Shown: positions 47,301 through 60,519, counted from the stretch's first letter. The stretch: DNA of 64,000 nt from Dioscorea cayenensis subsp. rotundata (GCF_009730915.1 NC_052486.1:21357589-21421588), one strand, 5' to 3'. The notes: generated from the letters alone by a model not told the origin. A program made the numbers and translations.

Positions 47301-50300
47301 GTGATTAATATCCTAATGCACTTGCAGTTGGAGTCTCATATATATATATATATATATTAGCGGATGGTTGCCCATATACCTCCATAAATATTATATTTAT
47401 TTATATTAAAATATTTATAATGAAATATAGGTGATTCAGAGTATTTGCTCCTAAATTTTCGTGTGATATGTATAAGGCTATTTCCAAAAAATGATAGCAA
47501 TAATAGTAGCAGTAATAATCTTATATGTAAACTAAGTAAACATAATAATATTAATAAAAATAGTTAAATTTCGATATATCTTAGGAAACTATAGTTAATT
47601 AAACATGCTGGAAATAAACAATTAATAATTGAGCTTCTGGATAAATGTAAATTATATTGAAATTATTTATTTGTACAATTTATTATTTGGATATTTTTAT
47701 CTGTGATTAATTGTTATAATAGATGCATTTTTACATTTTTATTTTCAAGATGTGTTTTTACAAGTGAGTTGAAAAACATGTTCTCTAAAATAAAAAAAAT
47801 GATAATTAAAAAAATATAAAATGAAAATTTTCGAAACTTTTTCAGACCAAATAGGCTGGTATGTTCTTTGCTTCCCTCTATTTATTTGCTCTTTTTGAGT
47901 ATGCTTCTTTTTTCATTTAACTTATTTGAAGTCAAAATAATATTTGTTTCAATGAGTAATAACTTTTTTGAAGTCAGAAACTATAAAGTGAAAACAGAAA
48001 CATTGTTTCTCTTAAAAAATAGATACTGGTTTGAATTTTTTGAAATTTGTTAAGATAGAAAAGTTCGACTTTAAGTGACAAAGCCTGAATACAAAGCAAT
48101 CTAGAATTGGGAAAACCATACGAAACATAAATCAGAGCAACTGAACAGGTTCTCAAATTTCTGTATACTTCAGTGCTATGTATGGGAATTCAATAGCTGA
48201 TTTATGTGATATTTGGCAGCCCCACTGAATGTGGCATGGGTTGAGTAAGAGTTATGTTTAGTAAGCTGCTGTCATCTAGGTTCTAGGACTTTCCTGTAGG
48301 GATGTAGCATTTCGTGCATCACTGAACTTGCTCCTCTGCTAATACAAGTTGAGGTCCACATCTTTTACTTTCCTGTATATATATATGTACATATATTTCA
48401 TGTAAGTGCTGCTTTTTGCTCCTTCTGTGGAAAATACCGGGCATGATGAGCCAATAAGGGTGCACCTTTCATTTTTCCTTTTGCAGACCGATCTTCTCCT
48501 ATAAGTGAAAGTGCAGAGGCCAACCAAGCTAATGTTACTTCAGGTGATGTTGGCTGTATCTCAATTCTCATGTCATATTCAAAAAATAACTCATCTCTTT
48601 TTGGATTTTTTTAATCAAATACATTTATTTGGCTTATCTATCTCCCTTTTGGAGCATATACGATGTAGGGAGGGTAGTTGGTGCAAAGCTGACAGTTTTA
48701 TTTGTTTAATTGTGTGATGTTTGTGTTTCTTTTGTCTTCCTCTCGATCTCTAGGATTTTGTGGAAACTTATCTGCATTTGTATTAGTAGTTTGTTTGGTA
48801 TAACTGACAATTCTCCTCAATCCTTCTCTATCTTGATAGTTAACGCTGAGCAGCTATCACCAGAAGGTAGAGCTGAAAATTTAAGCTCTCATGGGCCGGA
48901 TTTGGTTTCACCCACAGTCACTAGTTGCATTGAAATTTCTAAAGATAGGAGGGAACAGCAGAAGAAGAATGAAGATTTGTCGAATAGAGCAGGATCTGTT
49001 GGAGAAGACCGGTGTTGTATTTCTGCTGACACTGCAAGGAGTGCGTGTGGTGCTGAACCTGTGGATAATAATTCCAAGGAGGGCACTGCTTTGGAAGATA
49101 ATAGAAATCCATCATTTGAGGTTTCAACAGCCATCTGTTCTGATAAGACTCACAATGTGTCGAGACCTCCCACTGTAAAACCTCAAAAGCGTTCTCAGGT
49201 ACTATTTTTCGTCATACAGATGTTCCTTTGATTTACATTATTGTCACTTAATCTTTTCCGTTGATGAAAATTTTAGACAGCAACAAAGAACACTCAGGAA
49301 AGCCATTTTGAGTCGGAAGTAGAAGTCACCAAAACAATTCATGAAGATGGGACAGTAGCATCTAGGAGCTACTCTGGAAAAACTGCCAAACCTGATGGGA
49401 AGATTACTGAAGAAACACCACCATTGAGCCAGACAACTGAAAAAGATGGCAAACAATGTAGCACACCACCAAGTGCTGTTTTAACCATGGGCAGTGACAA
49501 TTATCCAGAGATGAGGCAATATCCTGGTACTAAGGATGGTAACTCTAAAGTTTCATTTCCATCTGCTGTTCAGACATCAGATCAACCTGATTGACGCTCT
49601 TCAATTTCTGCAGCTTCTTTGTTCCATCAACCTTTCACAGATTTACAACAAGTGCAATTGCGTGCACAAATTTTTGTTTATGGATCTCTTATGTAAGTAG
49701 TATGTTTATACTGATTAAATCTTTGAGTCAAGCCCACTCTAAACATTTCTTTTTGGTTGCTGCAGTCAGGGAACCCCACCTGATGAAGCTTGTATGCTCT
49801 CGGCTTTTGGGGAAACTGGTTAGTGTTTTCTAATTACTATGTTATCTCTGCACATGCTTATTGTGAATCTTGCTTTAGTTGCATGGTGTCTCTGATTAGT
49901 TTTGTTGATAACTGACAGATGTGAGACGTGGTTATTGGGAAGGTATGCTACGTGTGGCAGTTGAACGGTTCCAGAATCAGAAATCGCCCTCTAGTGGTTG
50001 TGAAACCCCAGTGCATTCTCGCTCTGGTATTTATAATTTTGGTTGTATTTCTGGATTTAGAATTTTTATCTAATATGTTTAGCTAATATAACATTTGGTG
50101 ATACTTACAGGTGTTAGGGTTTCTGAGCAAGTTACGAGGAGCAAATCTCTTCCAAACAAAAGCCACAACCCTCCTGTCACCAAGTTTGCACCATCAGTCA
50201 GCTCATTATCTTTTCCAACACCTTTGTGGAGCAGCTCTGCTCGTGATAGTTTACAGGCAAGTATGCCAAGGGGCACTCACCTTGACTTTAATCAGGCTGT

Positions 50301-53300
50301 ATCGCCTTTGCATTCTTATCAATCACCACAAATGGGACATTACTCGAGCAATGGCGCATCTTGGTTTCCTCCCAATTATCCTGCAACTGTGGTCATCCCA
50401 TCTCAATGTTCAAGGCTTGATGCTAACCCACAATATTCAGCCGTCCCAGTTACTGCAACAGTTCAAGTAACACCAACTAGGGAATCATCTGTTTCACGCG
50501 CCTCTGTGCAGCCTGGTGCTGCAAGTGCTCTGCTGCCGTCCCCAGGTCCAAGTGTTACAGTGGCGACAACTGTTCCTATTGAAGTAAATAGGAAGACACC
50601 AACCATTGTGAATAATAAGAATCCATCGCCTGCTCAGAGATCTAGAAAAAGGAAGAAAACTACAGTCTCTGATAAGGTTGAGCCTGTTTTCCCAGCATCT
50701 CAAACTCAGGCTGAACCTGCTGCTGCTACTCCTATTGCAAAGACTGTAACATTCTCTGCTGTCCAGCCCTCTAGTAGCTCGCCAACAAAAAATAGTTCCA
50801 TTGTGCCTGTGATTACATCTTGTAACATCTCTCCAACACATAATCAGATAGTAGCAAGTGGTAATACTGAGCAGAGTGCCATTTTTCCTGAAGAGACAAG
50901 TAGTAGAATTGAGCAGACAAAGCTACAAGCAGAAGAGGCTGCTGCTCTTGCTTCTTCTGCTGTTAGGCATAGCCAAGGCATATGGAGTCAGTTAGCGTTG
51001 CAGAAAAATTCTGGATTAGCATCAGAATGTGAAGAAAAACTTGCTTCTGCAGCTGTTGCAGCCGCAGCAGCAGCTGCTGTTGCAAAGGCAGCTGCTGCAG
51101 CTGCCAAAGTTGCCTCAGATGCTGCTTTACAGGCTAAGATGATGGCAGATGAAGCTCTGGATTTGGTTAAAACTGCAAATACTTCCAAGAATTCTGATGC
51201 TGACTACCATGTCGGTAAAAAAATGACAATGCTTACACCTGTATCCATTTTGAAGGGCAAAGACAAGTTCCATGGATCCAGTTCAGTTATTTCTGCTGCG
51301 CGTGAGGCTTCCAGAAGAAGATTAGAAGCAGCTTCAGCTGCCGCCAAAAGAGCAGAAAATTTGGACGCTATACTGAGGGCGGCAGAGTTGGCTGCAGAAG
51401 CAGTAGCACAAGCAGGAGTTATTGTTGCGATGGGGGATCCTTTACCTGTTGCATTTAATGAATTGGCAGAAGCTGGCCCAGAAAATTACTTCAAAGTGCT
51501 TTCCTCAGCTTCTGGGAGATCTGGCAAAACAAGTCAGATTGCAGGAGATCAACTAGCTGTAGATTTTTCTGGCGGTCAAGACAAATCAGCTAAAAATGCC
51601 AGTGATTGGTTGAATCACAATGAAATTCAGAAAGTTCCTGCTGGAGATACAAAATCTTCTCATGATAAGCTTCCTTCAGCGGCTGAGCAAAATCATTCAG
51701 GTTTATGGACTGCTAAGAGTCTGCACTATTTTCTAATTATGGGAAAAAGCATGTGAAATTCTGACCTCTTTTGTTACTTCTAATTTTTTTTTTAATACTT
51801 ATTCTGAATCAGGTAGTATAATGGGTAATGCATCTTCAAGTGATCCGATTATTATATGTGAAAGAGACCATTTGGCAAGTATTTCAATGGAGAATGGCAT
51901 ATCAAAGGATACTCTTGTTGAGGTATGATGGAATTGCTGGTTATAGACTGTTCTATTCCATTTTCATGAGAATGTTGAGTATCTGGCTGCAGATTTCTTG
52001 GTAGTTCCTTTTTATTTGTTTTGACCACTACTTGTTGACTGTATTTAGTTGTCTTTTTCCTTCTTACTTGTTTTTAGAACATCCAAGCAAATTATTTTGG
52101 TTGATTTAATTATGATCTGTGGTGTTTTTGGTAAATGTTTAGGTTATGCCTAATGATGATAGATTCAGAGGGGCTTGGTTTTCTGCACATGTTCTGGAGC
52201 TGAAGGATGGTAAAGCACATGTCTGCTACAATGATCTTCAGGATGAAGGTAAACAAAGAATCTTTTTTTTTAATGGTCTGTTTTTAATTGACATATGTTG
52301 AGTTTTTTTATTTCACAGCAAATAATTACATTTTTTAAATAATTTAATGTGAAGCTTGATGTGTTTTTCTTTGAATACTCTTTATATCTGCAATTTGTTA
52401 TGTAGGCTCTGGTCAGCGTAAGGAATGGATACCACTTGAAGTTGATGGGAATAAAGCTCCCAGAATAAGAATTGCACATCCCATGACTATAACCAAGCCT
52501 GAAGGAACAAAGAAGCGGCGAAGGGATGCTGTAGGGAAGTATGAGTGGTCTGTTGGTGATCATGTAGAAGCATGGAGATTTGATGGGTAATCAATCTTTA
52601 AATTTATCCCTGGATATTTACCCCGATGGTGACACATCTTTTTTGCTTTATGCTGAATTTTGAAATGAATGGATTGCTTTAATATGAAACTAATTATAGA
52701 TTTGATAATTTTTAATTGTGACGTAAGGTTTATGAAAGGAATGATGTTTTATGGGATGCGGTAATTTTAGAGGCAGAGTATCTTTTCTGTGACCTTTTTT
52801 TGTCTATTGGACAATGTTGCTCTTAAATTGATGGGTCAGTATGAGCATATCCCAACTTTTGGTGATTTACAATTATTTCTATCCACATAATATTTGATTG
52901 TACAAGGAATGCTAGTCCCTGGCTTAATTTGATGAGTGTGTTGACTGTTGCTACCTCTATTTTGTCGTGAAAGTTTTTAATGTTAAGATTTATGCATCTC
53001 TATCATCATGCATTTACACTTTACTTCTTTCTGCTAGCTATTTATGCTTTCCTCGTTTTATTTGTTTCTGGTGCTTTAAATTTTCAGTTGGTGGGAAGGT
53101 ATTGTCACTGAGAAGAGCAAGGAGGATGAAACAAATCTCACAGTGCATTTTCCAGGTATGAAGTTTGGTGATGTTATTGCATCTTCATTTACCAGTCAGA
53201 TTTTATCATGATTGCAGACACGGTTCTCATCCATGAGGTTTATCTTGATTTATTTTTCTTCATTCAAAGCCAAAATCTCAAATTTGTGATCCCTTGCAAA

Positions 53301-55741
53301 AATATAATGCATAATCATGTTTATATTTTTGTAAATTCTTGGTGGTCATTATCTAGGTGTGTGGGTACCAGAAATGGCCCTCTATTGGGGGGCGTAAAGG
53401 CGTTGACGCCAAATTATACTAAAATTATGTGAAACTGGACTTTTAAGCATTGTTATTTTGTCCCTCAACTGGCAATTACTAACAAACATGTGTTTTTGAA
53501 GTGCTTCATTAATCATATTTTCAGAAAAACAAATAATTTCAAAAATTATGAAAGATGATTTTTATAAAATACATTTTTGCTGATGGTAAATGTCAATATG
53601 GCTAACCATAATTTTCTTCTTTAGCGTGCCATGTTATTTATTTTTACTGTAAAGTGAGTGACTTGGTATGATATCATTCATTGCAACATGATCACTTGTT
53701 TGCAAAAGCCCTTTTGGTCTTCAGGTTCTTGTTTAATTTGTGAAAATTTTTCTTAGATTTGTTTTATGTGAAGGTCCTGTTAAAGTTAACTGTTTTGGTG
53801 GGAGTTCTCTTCCAGGCTATATGATTATTTTCTGACTAGTCTCTCTGCATGTGAAAGATGTCAATTTGCCTTTATTAACAATTATTTGGTTAACGATATG
53901 GATTGGCTTCACTAACTGTATCATTATTATTATATTTTTTTTCAAAATTAATTGCCAAAGCAATCACATTCAGAAGTTATTTAAATTTTGTATTTTACTC
54001 ACAGCTGGAGGTGATACATTGACTTTCAAGGCTTGGAACCTTCGACCATCACTCATTTGGAAGGATGGCCAATGGACACAATGGGTTCGTTTTAGAGACG
54101 TTAGCTGTCAATCATATGAGGTTTGAATGTTTTTAAGCATTCTTTGATTTGATTTGGTTTGGTTTAGTAAAGATAGCTTTATTCATGTTTTGATTATGTT
54201 TATCTTTACTATTATTATGGTTAGGGGGATACACCTTTTGAGAAAAGACCAAAGTTAAGCAGGCTTGAAGCCAGTCTCAATTCAGAAGTTGATGGAAGGG
54301 GAAATGAGGAGACTAGGCCATTGACGTTGTCTGCTAAAGAAAGCACATTTACTGCTGGAAAGAATGTGAGAGGAGAGAAAAGTTCTAATCCTCGTCAAAT
54401 GACAAGGACTGGTCTGCGGAAGGAAGGAGCAGGGGTTGTCTTTGGTATTCCCAAGCCTGGTAAGAAAAGGAAATTTATGGAAGTAAGCAAACATTATGTT
54501 GCAGATAAGATGGACAAGATAAGTGAAGGGAATGATTCTACTAAATTTGCTAATTTTTTTATGCCACAAGCATCTCGCTTACTGAGAAGTACTTCCAAAA
54601 CTGATCCTCAAGGAAAGCGAGCTTTTAACTCCAGGCCTAAGTGGTCAAGACCTGTCAAATCCCAAACAATTCAGAGCAGGAGTATGGCAGAGAAAGAGAA
54701 CTCGTCTGTCAGCAATGCATCAGCTTCCAGTGGTGGGGAATCTGGCCAAGATTTGTCCCTGCATCCTGTAGCTTCTCTTGGCAATGAACATGACCAGCTA
54801 ATAAAGAAGAATACTCTAGAAATGGGCTCTTCCTTCAGAGCTGTTGGGCCCACCAGTAGCTCTTCGCTGGAATTTTCTTTTCAATCTGTACCTGGTGTTG
54901 CAACCTTAAAGAATTTTTCTGGTGCTGAGGATGATCGTGGGATAAAAGGAAAGCTTATGTCAGTGGCAGAGAAATCATTTAGAAGTGAGAAGGGCTTTGA
55001 GCATCCTGGAAAAGCAATGTCTGAAACTGTCGAGCCTCGTAGATCCAACCGAAGAATTCAGCCAACCTCGAGGGTAAGCTCTGCCATATCTTAAAATTTG
55101 ATTGTAAACTATTTTTTTGAACTTATGTGCAGTAATAGGTAGGGCAAATGGTTGACATCAATTACTTCTATTCCTTCTCTTTGCCTTCTACATACTTGCC
55201 TGTGGTTAAAGTAGAACATAGCATGCATATAATTTCAACATATTAACTTGCTGTGTTAGTCAAATTCAACAAGAAAGCAAGTACTATCGTCATTAACTTG
55301 AATTTCATGGATTTGTTCTCCTGCTTTGCGTTTTGATGGATTATGTGATACAAGACTTGGTTGTGGCTTGCTCTCTTCTTTTTCTTCTTCATCTTCCTCC
55401 GTTATTTATTTATTTATTTATTTATTTTTGACACAGATGATAATTCTTACTCTCCCTCTCAATTGATCTAAGTCACTTGTTAATTCATAAATTGGCTGAC
55501 GTTAAGCTGTTGTTTTGGTGCAGCTGCTTGAGGGACTACAGAGCTCTTTGATTATTTCCAAGATTCCTAATGTTTCACATGATAAGGGTCCCCGTGCTCT
55601 TCATAGAGGTGGTTCATCTTCAAGGGGTAATTACCTGATGTCCTAGTCTTGGTCATGTTTCTTTTTTTTTTCCCCCTTAATGCTTGGGTGAGTATTCTTT
55701 GAGATTAAATTTGATTTGGTACAGGGAATACTCATGGCTGA
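44331..55741 (+). CDS. G2484-1-type Agenet/Tudor-like protein, 18 coding exons, 2146 aa
   Basis: Homologue of Arabidopsis G2484-1, a putative nuclear chromatin-associated protein. Exons: 44331-46293, 46431-46607, 46730-46972, 48487-48543, 48840-49198, 49277-49538, 49614-49692, 49766-49818, 49919-50026, 50111-51700, 51813-51922, 52143-52248, 52406-52586, 53088-53155, 54005-54120, 54225-55073, 55524-55626 and 55725-55741. All phases agree (6441 nt). The N-terminus MDYDDNDFQSQNF and SSAAESCSISRHNNVWSEAT are family signatures. Residues 1-1000 are acidic and Ser-rich, probably disordered. PFTDLQQVQLRAQIFVYGSL lies near 1030. A basic RSRKRKK nuclear-localisation-like cluster lies near 1277. An Ala-rich coiled coil spans about 1365-1455. 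Paired Agenet-type domains follow (FRGAWFSAHVLELKDGKAHV near 1675; GDHVEAWRFDGWWEGIV near 1750, then AWNLRPSLIWKDG). The tail holds FGIPKPGKKRKFMEVSKHYV and GLQSSLIISKIPNVSHDKG. A 75-bp intron (49539-49613) removes an in-frame TGA. The last exon encodes only six residues; an alternative end is possible. Confidence 0.93.
46995..47857. mobile_element. MITE-like insertion in intron 3 of the Agenet gene
   Basis: The left edge aggcctgtttcaactatg loosely matches the complement of the right edge, agcctatttggtctgaaaaag. The interior is AT-rich and repetitive with no coding frame. It accounts for most of this unusually long (1.5 kb) intron. Inverted ends are imperfect, so class and borders are tentative. 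Confidence 0.4.
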
Positions 55742-56040
55742 GAGAGGCTTTCCTAATCCGGTCAGTTCGTAGAAATGCTTTAGAATGGTGGTAATTTCTA
55801 GCCAGGACTTTGTACATAAATGCAATTTTAGGAAATGGAACCAGAGTTTTCTTCTCTCATAAGATAAGATGTAAAATGTCATAGTAGCCCCGGTTAATTT
55901 TATTTTTATTTATTTTGGGAACCATCTCCTTGCTTCCTCTTTTCTGATGCATTAGTATGTGTGATTGTCCCTTGCTGTTTCTTCGGCTTTCTTTCTTGAT
56001 GAAAATTTTGGATTTCATTATATTCTGACCAGTTTTGCAG

Positions 56041-56599
56041 GAGATGCCCAGGGTCGGCGATCCACTGACAAATTTGTTGTCAGTTTATGCCCATTTTGCT
56101 ATTAATCTTTCCCTTTTGATGTGTGCTTTGTGTTTGTTTCATGCTTTGACTTCACTTTATGCTAATAATTGTTTTCTTGTCTGTCGTTTAACTACTAATT
56201 CATGTTTTATGTTGAAATTGCTGTGCTTACTGCTGCCTCCGGCGAAGGAATGGTTGGAAGCATTACCCTTAAAATTGTATTGCAATAAGTAAATGTCAAA
56301 TGCAGTATGCGGCATTTCATGGCATGTTTTCAAGAATGACATGATGCATTAGAAAGCCAATTGTTTTTAGTGTGTTGATTTTTTGCAGTTTGGTTTTTAT
56401 TCTGGTTTTTTCATGTTTACATTGTACCCAGTTGTGTTTTATTTGTGAATTATGTGATGTGTGAGATGGCTTGCAAAGCTTGTCTTCATATGCATTTTGG
56501 CTATATTTATTATTTGAATGGTGGATGGGATTTAACCAGGTGACCAACTTTGTGCCGGATGAGAGAACAAAGCCAGATAAGCCTGGGTTGCGGAAATAA
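56041..56599 (+). other. Candidate alternative terminal exons of the Agenet gene
   Basis: After a strong acceptor (agttttgcag, 56031-56040), 56041-56078 continues the frame of exon 17 (phase 1): GDAQGRRSTDKFV. A donor gtcagt follows, and after acceptor aaccag (56539) the frame continues at 56540-56599 with VTNFVPDERTKPDKPGLRK and a TAA stop. Splicing 55626 to 56041 and 56078 to 56540 would replace the six-residue ending of exon 18 with about 31 residues. Phases fit at both joins. If the second intron is retained, the frame instead stops at 56103. Confidence 0.5.
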
Positions 56600-57320
56600 T
56601 GACATATTTAATCAGCTACTTATTTAAGATTAGGTGTCTAGGTCTTTTCAAAAAAAAAAAATGTAGGTATTTTTAATTGCCAAATGGAATGTTGTTAAAC
56701 TCACAGCCTATATTGCAATTATCAATCTCAATATGTGTATAATCCACTAATAGGCATGAGTTGCATAATCAAGTGCTACCATCTTGAATTACTTAAAATC
56801 AAGCGATTTAGAGTTTTAATTTTTGTAAATATAAAATAGCAGCGGGAGGGAGTGGTCTATTATTCTCGATCTATATATATATATATCTTTTATTTATTTA
56901 ATGGCATATCAACATAAACTTTATAATTGCCTGAAATGAATTAGCCAAAAAATCATACTGAACTTGCAGATCTCAATAATAAGAATCATAGCATCATGAA
57001 AGATACATATATATATATATACGCAATTAAATAATACTGATACTAAGATCAATGTAGATATAAATACAAACTTTATAAATATTTAAAAATGAATCACCCA
57101 ACAACCTTTAACATCATTCATAAAGACTAATAATTGATAAGATAACTGCTTATCTTGTGCAGTGAACAGTGAACTCATCATCATATGAAGCTTGTGACGT
57201 GCTTTTTTATAACTGAACCAAGCCTCGTGAAAAACAAACTACTACAAAGTTCTATAATACCTCATCCCAACGCTTTCCATGCCTCGAGATCGTCACCCTC
57301 CATCCATCAATCATCATCAT
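56600..57320. other. Intergenic region between the Agenet and malate dehydrogenase genes
   Basis: AT-rich, with short TA arrays near 56875 and 57006. No coding frame or recognisable element. Confidence 0.5.
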
Positions 57321-57330
57321 CCCATACACG

Positions 57331-57384
57331 TATATAAGCTCTTCTCTCTCTCTCTGTCTCTCTGGTATGCTTCTCAAATTCAAC
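57331..57384 (+). promoter_or_regulatory. TATA box and CT-rich leader of the malate dehydrogenase gene
   Basis: TATATAAG at 57331-57338 is followed by a (CT)n stretch (57340-57366) leading into the ATG at 57386. The arrangement is typical of plant promoters with pyrimidine-patch leaders and implies a short 5' leader. Confidence 0.6.
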
Positions 57385-57385
57385 A

Positions 57386-60300
57386 ATGGCCGTCAGGGTT
57401 CTCGTCACGGGCGCTGCTGGTAGTGCTTTTTATGATGCTTCTTTTGATGTATTACTGTTATTCTTTTCGTTTCTTGAGGGATTTGGTTTGGAATATGCTT
57501 GGCTTTTGGTGTTTGGAGAGGTATCAATGCTTGTATTTGATGCATGATAAGGATGCCATGGTTTTAGTTTGGTTTTCTTTTGTTTGTTTGTGAGATTTCG
57601 TTGGTTTTATGGAGTCTTTTTATCTGATTCTGAGGTTTTTGAAGTCTCTTTTTATGAGATCTGTTCTCGGTTGTGAAAAGCAGGAGCCTTTGAGAGTTTT
57701 GGTCACTGGCGCTGCAGGCAATGCTGAAATTGATTGAAATCCTGCTTTATTTAATTTAATTTAATTTTTTTTTTTAACTAGAAGGGAATGATGAACTGAT
57801 TATGTTTGTTTATATCATCAATATGTTTAATGTTTTCTTGGATCTTATACGTTGATGCTTATATAACTCGGTAAAAGGAGTCTCTTTTTCTTCTTTTTCT
57901 TCCTCTTCTCTTCTTTCACTTTTGCTGTGTATATAAAAATGTTTGTTTTATTTTTCCCAATTTTTGTTTTTACTTGTTCTGCTATGGATTTGGATTTGTT
58001 AATATTGATTATGTTTGTGTATATCAGTGTGGTTTATGTTTTCTTGGATCTTATGGGTTGATGCTTTCTTATCTTAATATGTTCTTTGTTTTCAATTTTT
58101 TTCTTCACTTGTTTTGCTGTGCATCTCAATATGTTCTTATGCCTTCTTATTTTTAATGCATTTTGCAACATATCTTAAAAAAAGTTCTATGTTTTCATTT
58201 TTTGTTTTTTAAATTGTTCTGTGTACATATTATGGTTTGATTCAATTGGAAATGAGTTAATGGTTCAATAAATAATCTATATTGAAGATGATTATTTGAA
58301 GTTTGTTGGGATTTTGATTAAAAAGAGATGTAAATAACAAATATTTTAGTTTAGTTCTTTAAGGGAGTTAGATATGTTCAACTGACAGAATTTTCATGTA
58401 GATCAGTATATTTATTAATCCATAATAGCAAGAAAAAAAACAGGAACTTTGATAGATGCATTTTAATTCTGGATAAAATCAGGGAAGTGGAAACCATTTG
58501 CTCAACTTCGTTGATTACAGATACTAAAGTATCCAATGTTAATATGTAGACACAGTAACAAGCATCACATTATAATCATGCAAAAGTTCTTGTTTTCTGT
58601 TCAATGGCATTGCCTTTGTGTCAATGTCAATCTTAGCAAATAATGAATTCAACAATCTATGTCCTTTGGAAGATTAGTGGAAAGGAATTTTACAAATCAG
58701 ATTTAGTTTAAGTTTGTAATGTTCACCTACCAATTGTGTTTTCTCATGCAGGACAAATTGGATATGCTCTTGTTCCCATGATTGCTAGAGGGGCAATGCT
58801 GGGCCCCAATCAACCAGTGATTCTTCATATGCTTGATATCCCACCAGCTGCAGGAGCATTAAATGGTGTGAAGATGGAGTTAATTGATGCTGCATTCCCA
58901 CTTCTCAAAGGTCTCTATTCTTCAATTCATAGACAGAAATAGTTCTGCTTGAGTTTTCCAATGTTGCTTATATTTTGGTTCAATAGGTGTTGTGGCCACT
59001 ACTGATGTGGTTGAAGCTTGCTCTGGTGTAAACATAGCAATAATGGTTGGTGGATTTCCCAGGAAAGAGGGAATGGAGAGGAAAGATGTGATGTCGAAAA
59101 ATGTCTCCATTTACAAAGCTCAAGCTTCAGCTTTAGAGCAACATGCAGCTCCAGATTGCAAGGTGATGATACTTTTGATTATAGATGCTATTCATCATTT
59201 GTCAATTGGGCGTGTTCGAATATCATCTCAGTTTTAATCTTTCTCTCATATGTTGATATAAGCCTTTTGTTTTAAATTTGCAGGTTTTAGTTGTGGCTAA
59301 TCCTGCTAATACTAATGCACTCATTCTAAAAGAATTTGCCCCTTCAATTCCAGCAAAGAATATCACATGCCTCACACGGCTTGATCATAACAGGGCTCTT
59401 GGACAAATCTCAGAAAGACTGAATGTTCAAGTTAGTGATGTGAAGAATGTGATCATATGGGGAAACCATTCTTCAACTCAATACCCAGATGTCAATCATG
59501 CAACTGTGATTACCAAAGATGGAGAAAAACCAGTTAGAGAACTCATTGCTGATGATAAATGGTAAGACACCAAATAACCATAAATCTTCTATCATCCTGC
59601 TAAATACACAACAATTTAGCTAATCTTTGTCTAGTGTGCATCAGGTTGAATGGAGAATTTATAACTACTGTACAGCAGAGAGGTGCTGCTATTATTAAAG
59701 CGCGGAAGTTGTCCAGTGCTCTATCTGCTGCAAGTTCTGCTTGTGATCATATCCATGATTGGGTTCTTGGAACTCCCAAAGTCAGTGTTCATCCATTGCC
59801 ATAATCTTCAACAGTTTTTATTGTTTTCCTTTGAGAATTTATCAGTTTACTTTGTCTTCAGGGCACTTGGGTATCCATGGGAGTGTACTCTGATGGTGCT
59901 TATGATATTCAACCTGGTTTAATCTATTCTTTCCCTGTTACATGTGAAAATGGAGAATGGTCTATTGTCCAAGGTCAGTGTATTACTTGATCTCTTACTT
60001 CTCTCTTATGTTTTAGTAACTTGCATGACTTATAATTCATAACATTATTCAACTTGTTTTCAAGTTTCTCCTCATGTTACTTCAAAATCTTCTGCATTTT
60101 TTCGGTTAACTTATTCGATAATTTAACTCTGTTTGATGTTGAGATTGATTCATAAAATTCCTTGTCTTGAAGTTCTATATATATATATATATTGTTGTTT
60201 TTGTTTAGCTGGATGTTAATCAAATAACACTACTAGTTATTCAAATTGTTTCATATGCTGCTACTTCACAATCCTTTGAATTTTGTCTACTTCTTTAGCA

Positions 60301-60517
60301 ATTGGAATTTATCCTTGAAAACTTGAAACTTTACTCTTTATACATTTCATTTATTTATTTATTTTTGATGATTTGCCGTTAAATTAGGAAAAATAATTCT
60401 ATGTAAATCTTAAAATTCACAGGTTTAAAAATCGACGAGTTTTCAAGAGGAAAGATGAATGCAACAGCAAATGAACTTGCCGAAGAAAAGTCTCTGGCTT
60501 ACTCATGCCTTGCTTGA
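57386..60517 (+). CDS. Cytosolic NAD-malate dehydrogenase, 7 exons, 329 aa
   Basis: Interconverts malate and oxaloacetate with NAD(H) in the cytosol. Exons: 57386-57419, 58752-58910, 58987-59162, 59284-59561, 59645-59780, 59862-59973 and 60423-60517; phases agree and sum to 990 nt. The nucleotide-binding glycine motif VTGAAGQIGY is split by intron 1. The active-site loop region is [16 protein letters not shown]. The catalytic Asp-His pair is D157 ([11 protein letters not shown]) and H185 ([11 protein letters not shown]), with substrate Arg at 160. The C-terminus ends [11 protein letters not shown]. No transit peptide precedes the fold, which fits the cytosolic group. The N-terminus [12 protein letters not shown] is three residues shorter than the usual [15 protein letters not shown] of this family, and a second first-exon-like sequence lies inside the 1.3 kb intron 1. 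All other exons are collinear with the family. Confidence 0.95.
57654..57717 (+). other. Second candidate first exon of the malate dehydrogenase gene
   Basis: ATG at 57654 opens a frame of 21 codons plus one base ending [15 protein letters not shown], in the same phase as exon 1, followed by a GC-type donor (gcaatg). It retains the Glu-Pro found in the usual family N-terminus ([15 protein letters not shown]), which exon 1 lacks. It would join exon 2 at 58752 without a stop, giving a 339-residue isoform. Alternatively it is a decayed duplicate. Confidence 0.6.
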
Positions 60518-60519
60518 TC

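Noticed and set aside
49592-49594. Apparent premature TGA in the Agenet gene
   Set aside because: A 75-bp GT-AG intron with a good acceptor (atttctgcag) removes it and restores the family sequence in phase.
50494-51188. Minus-strand ORFs opposite the Agenet exon 10
   Set aside because: Low-complexity antisense of the Ala-rich coiled coil, without splice or promoter support.
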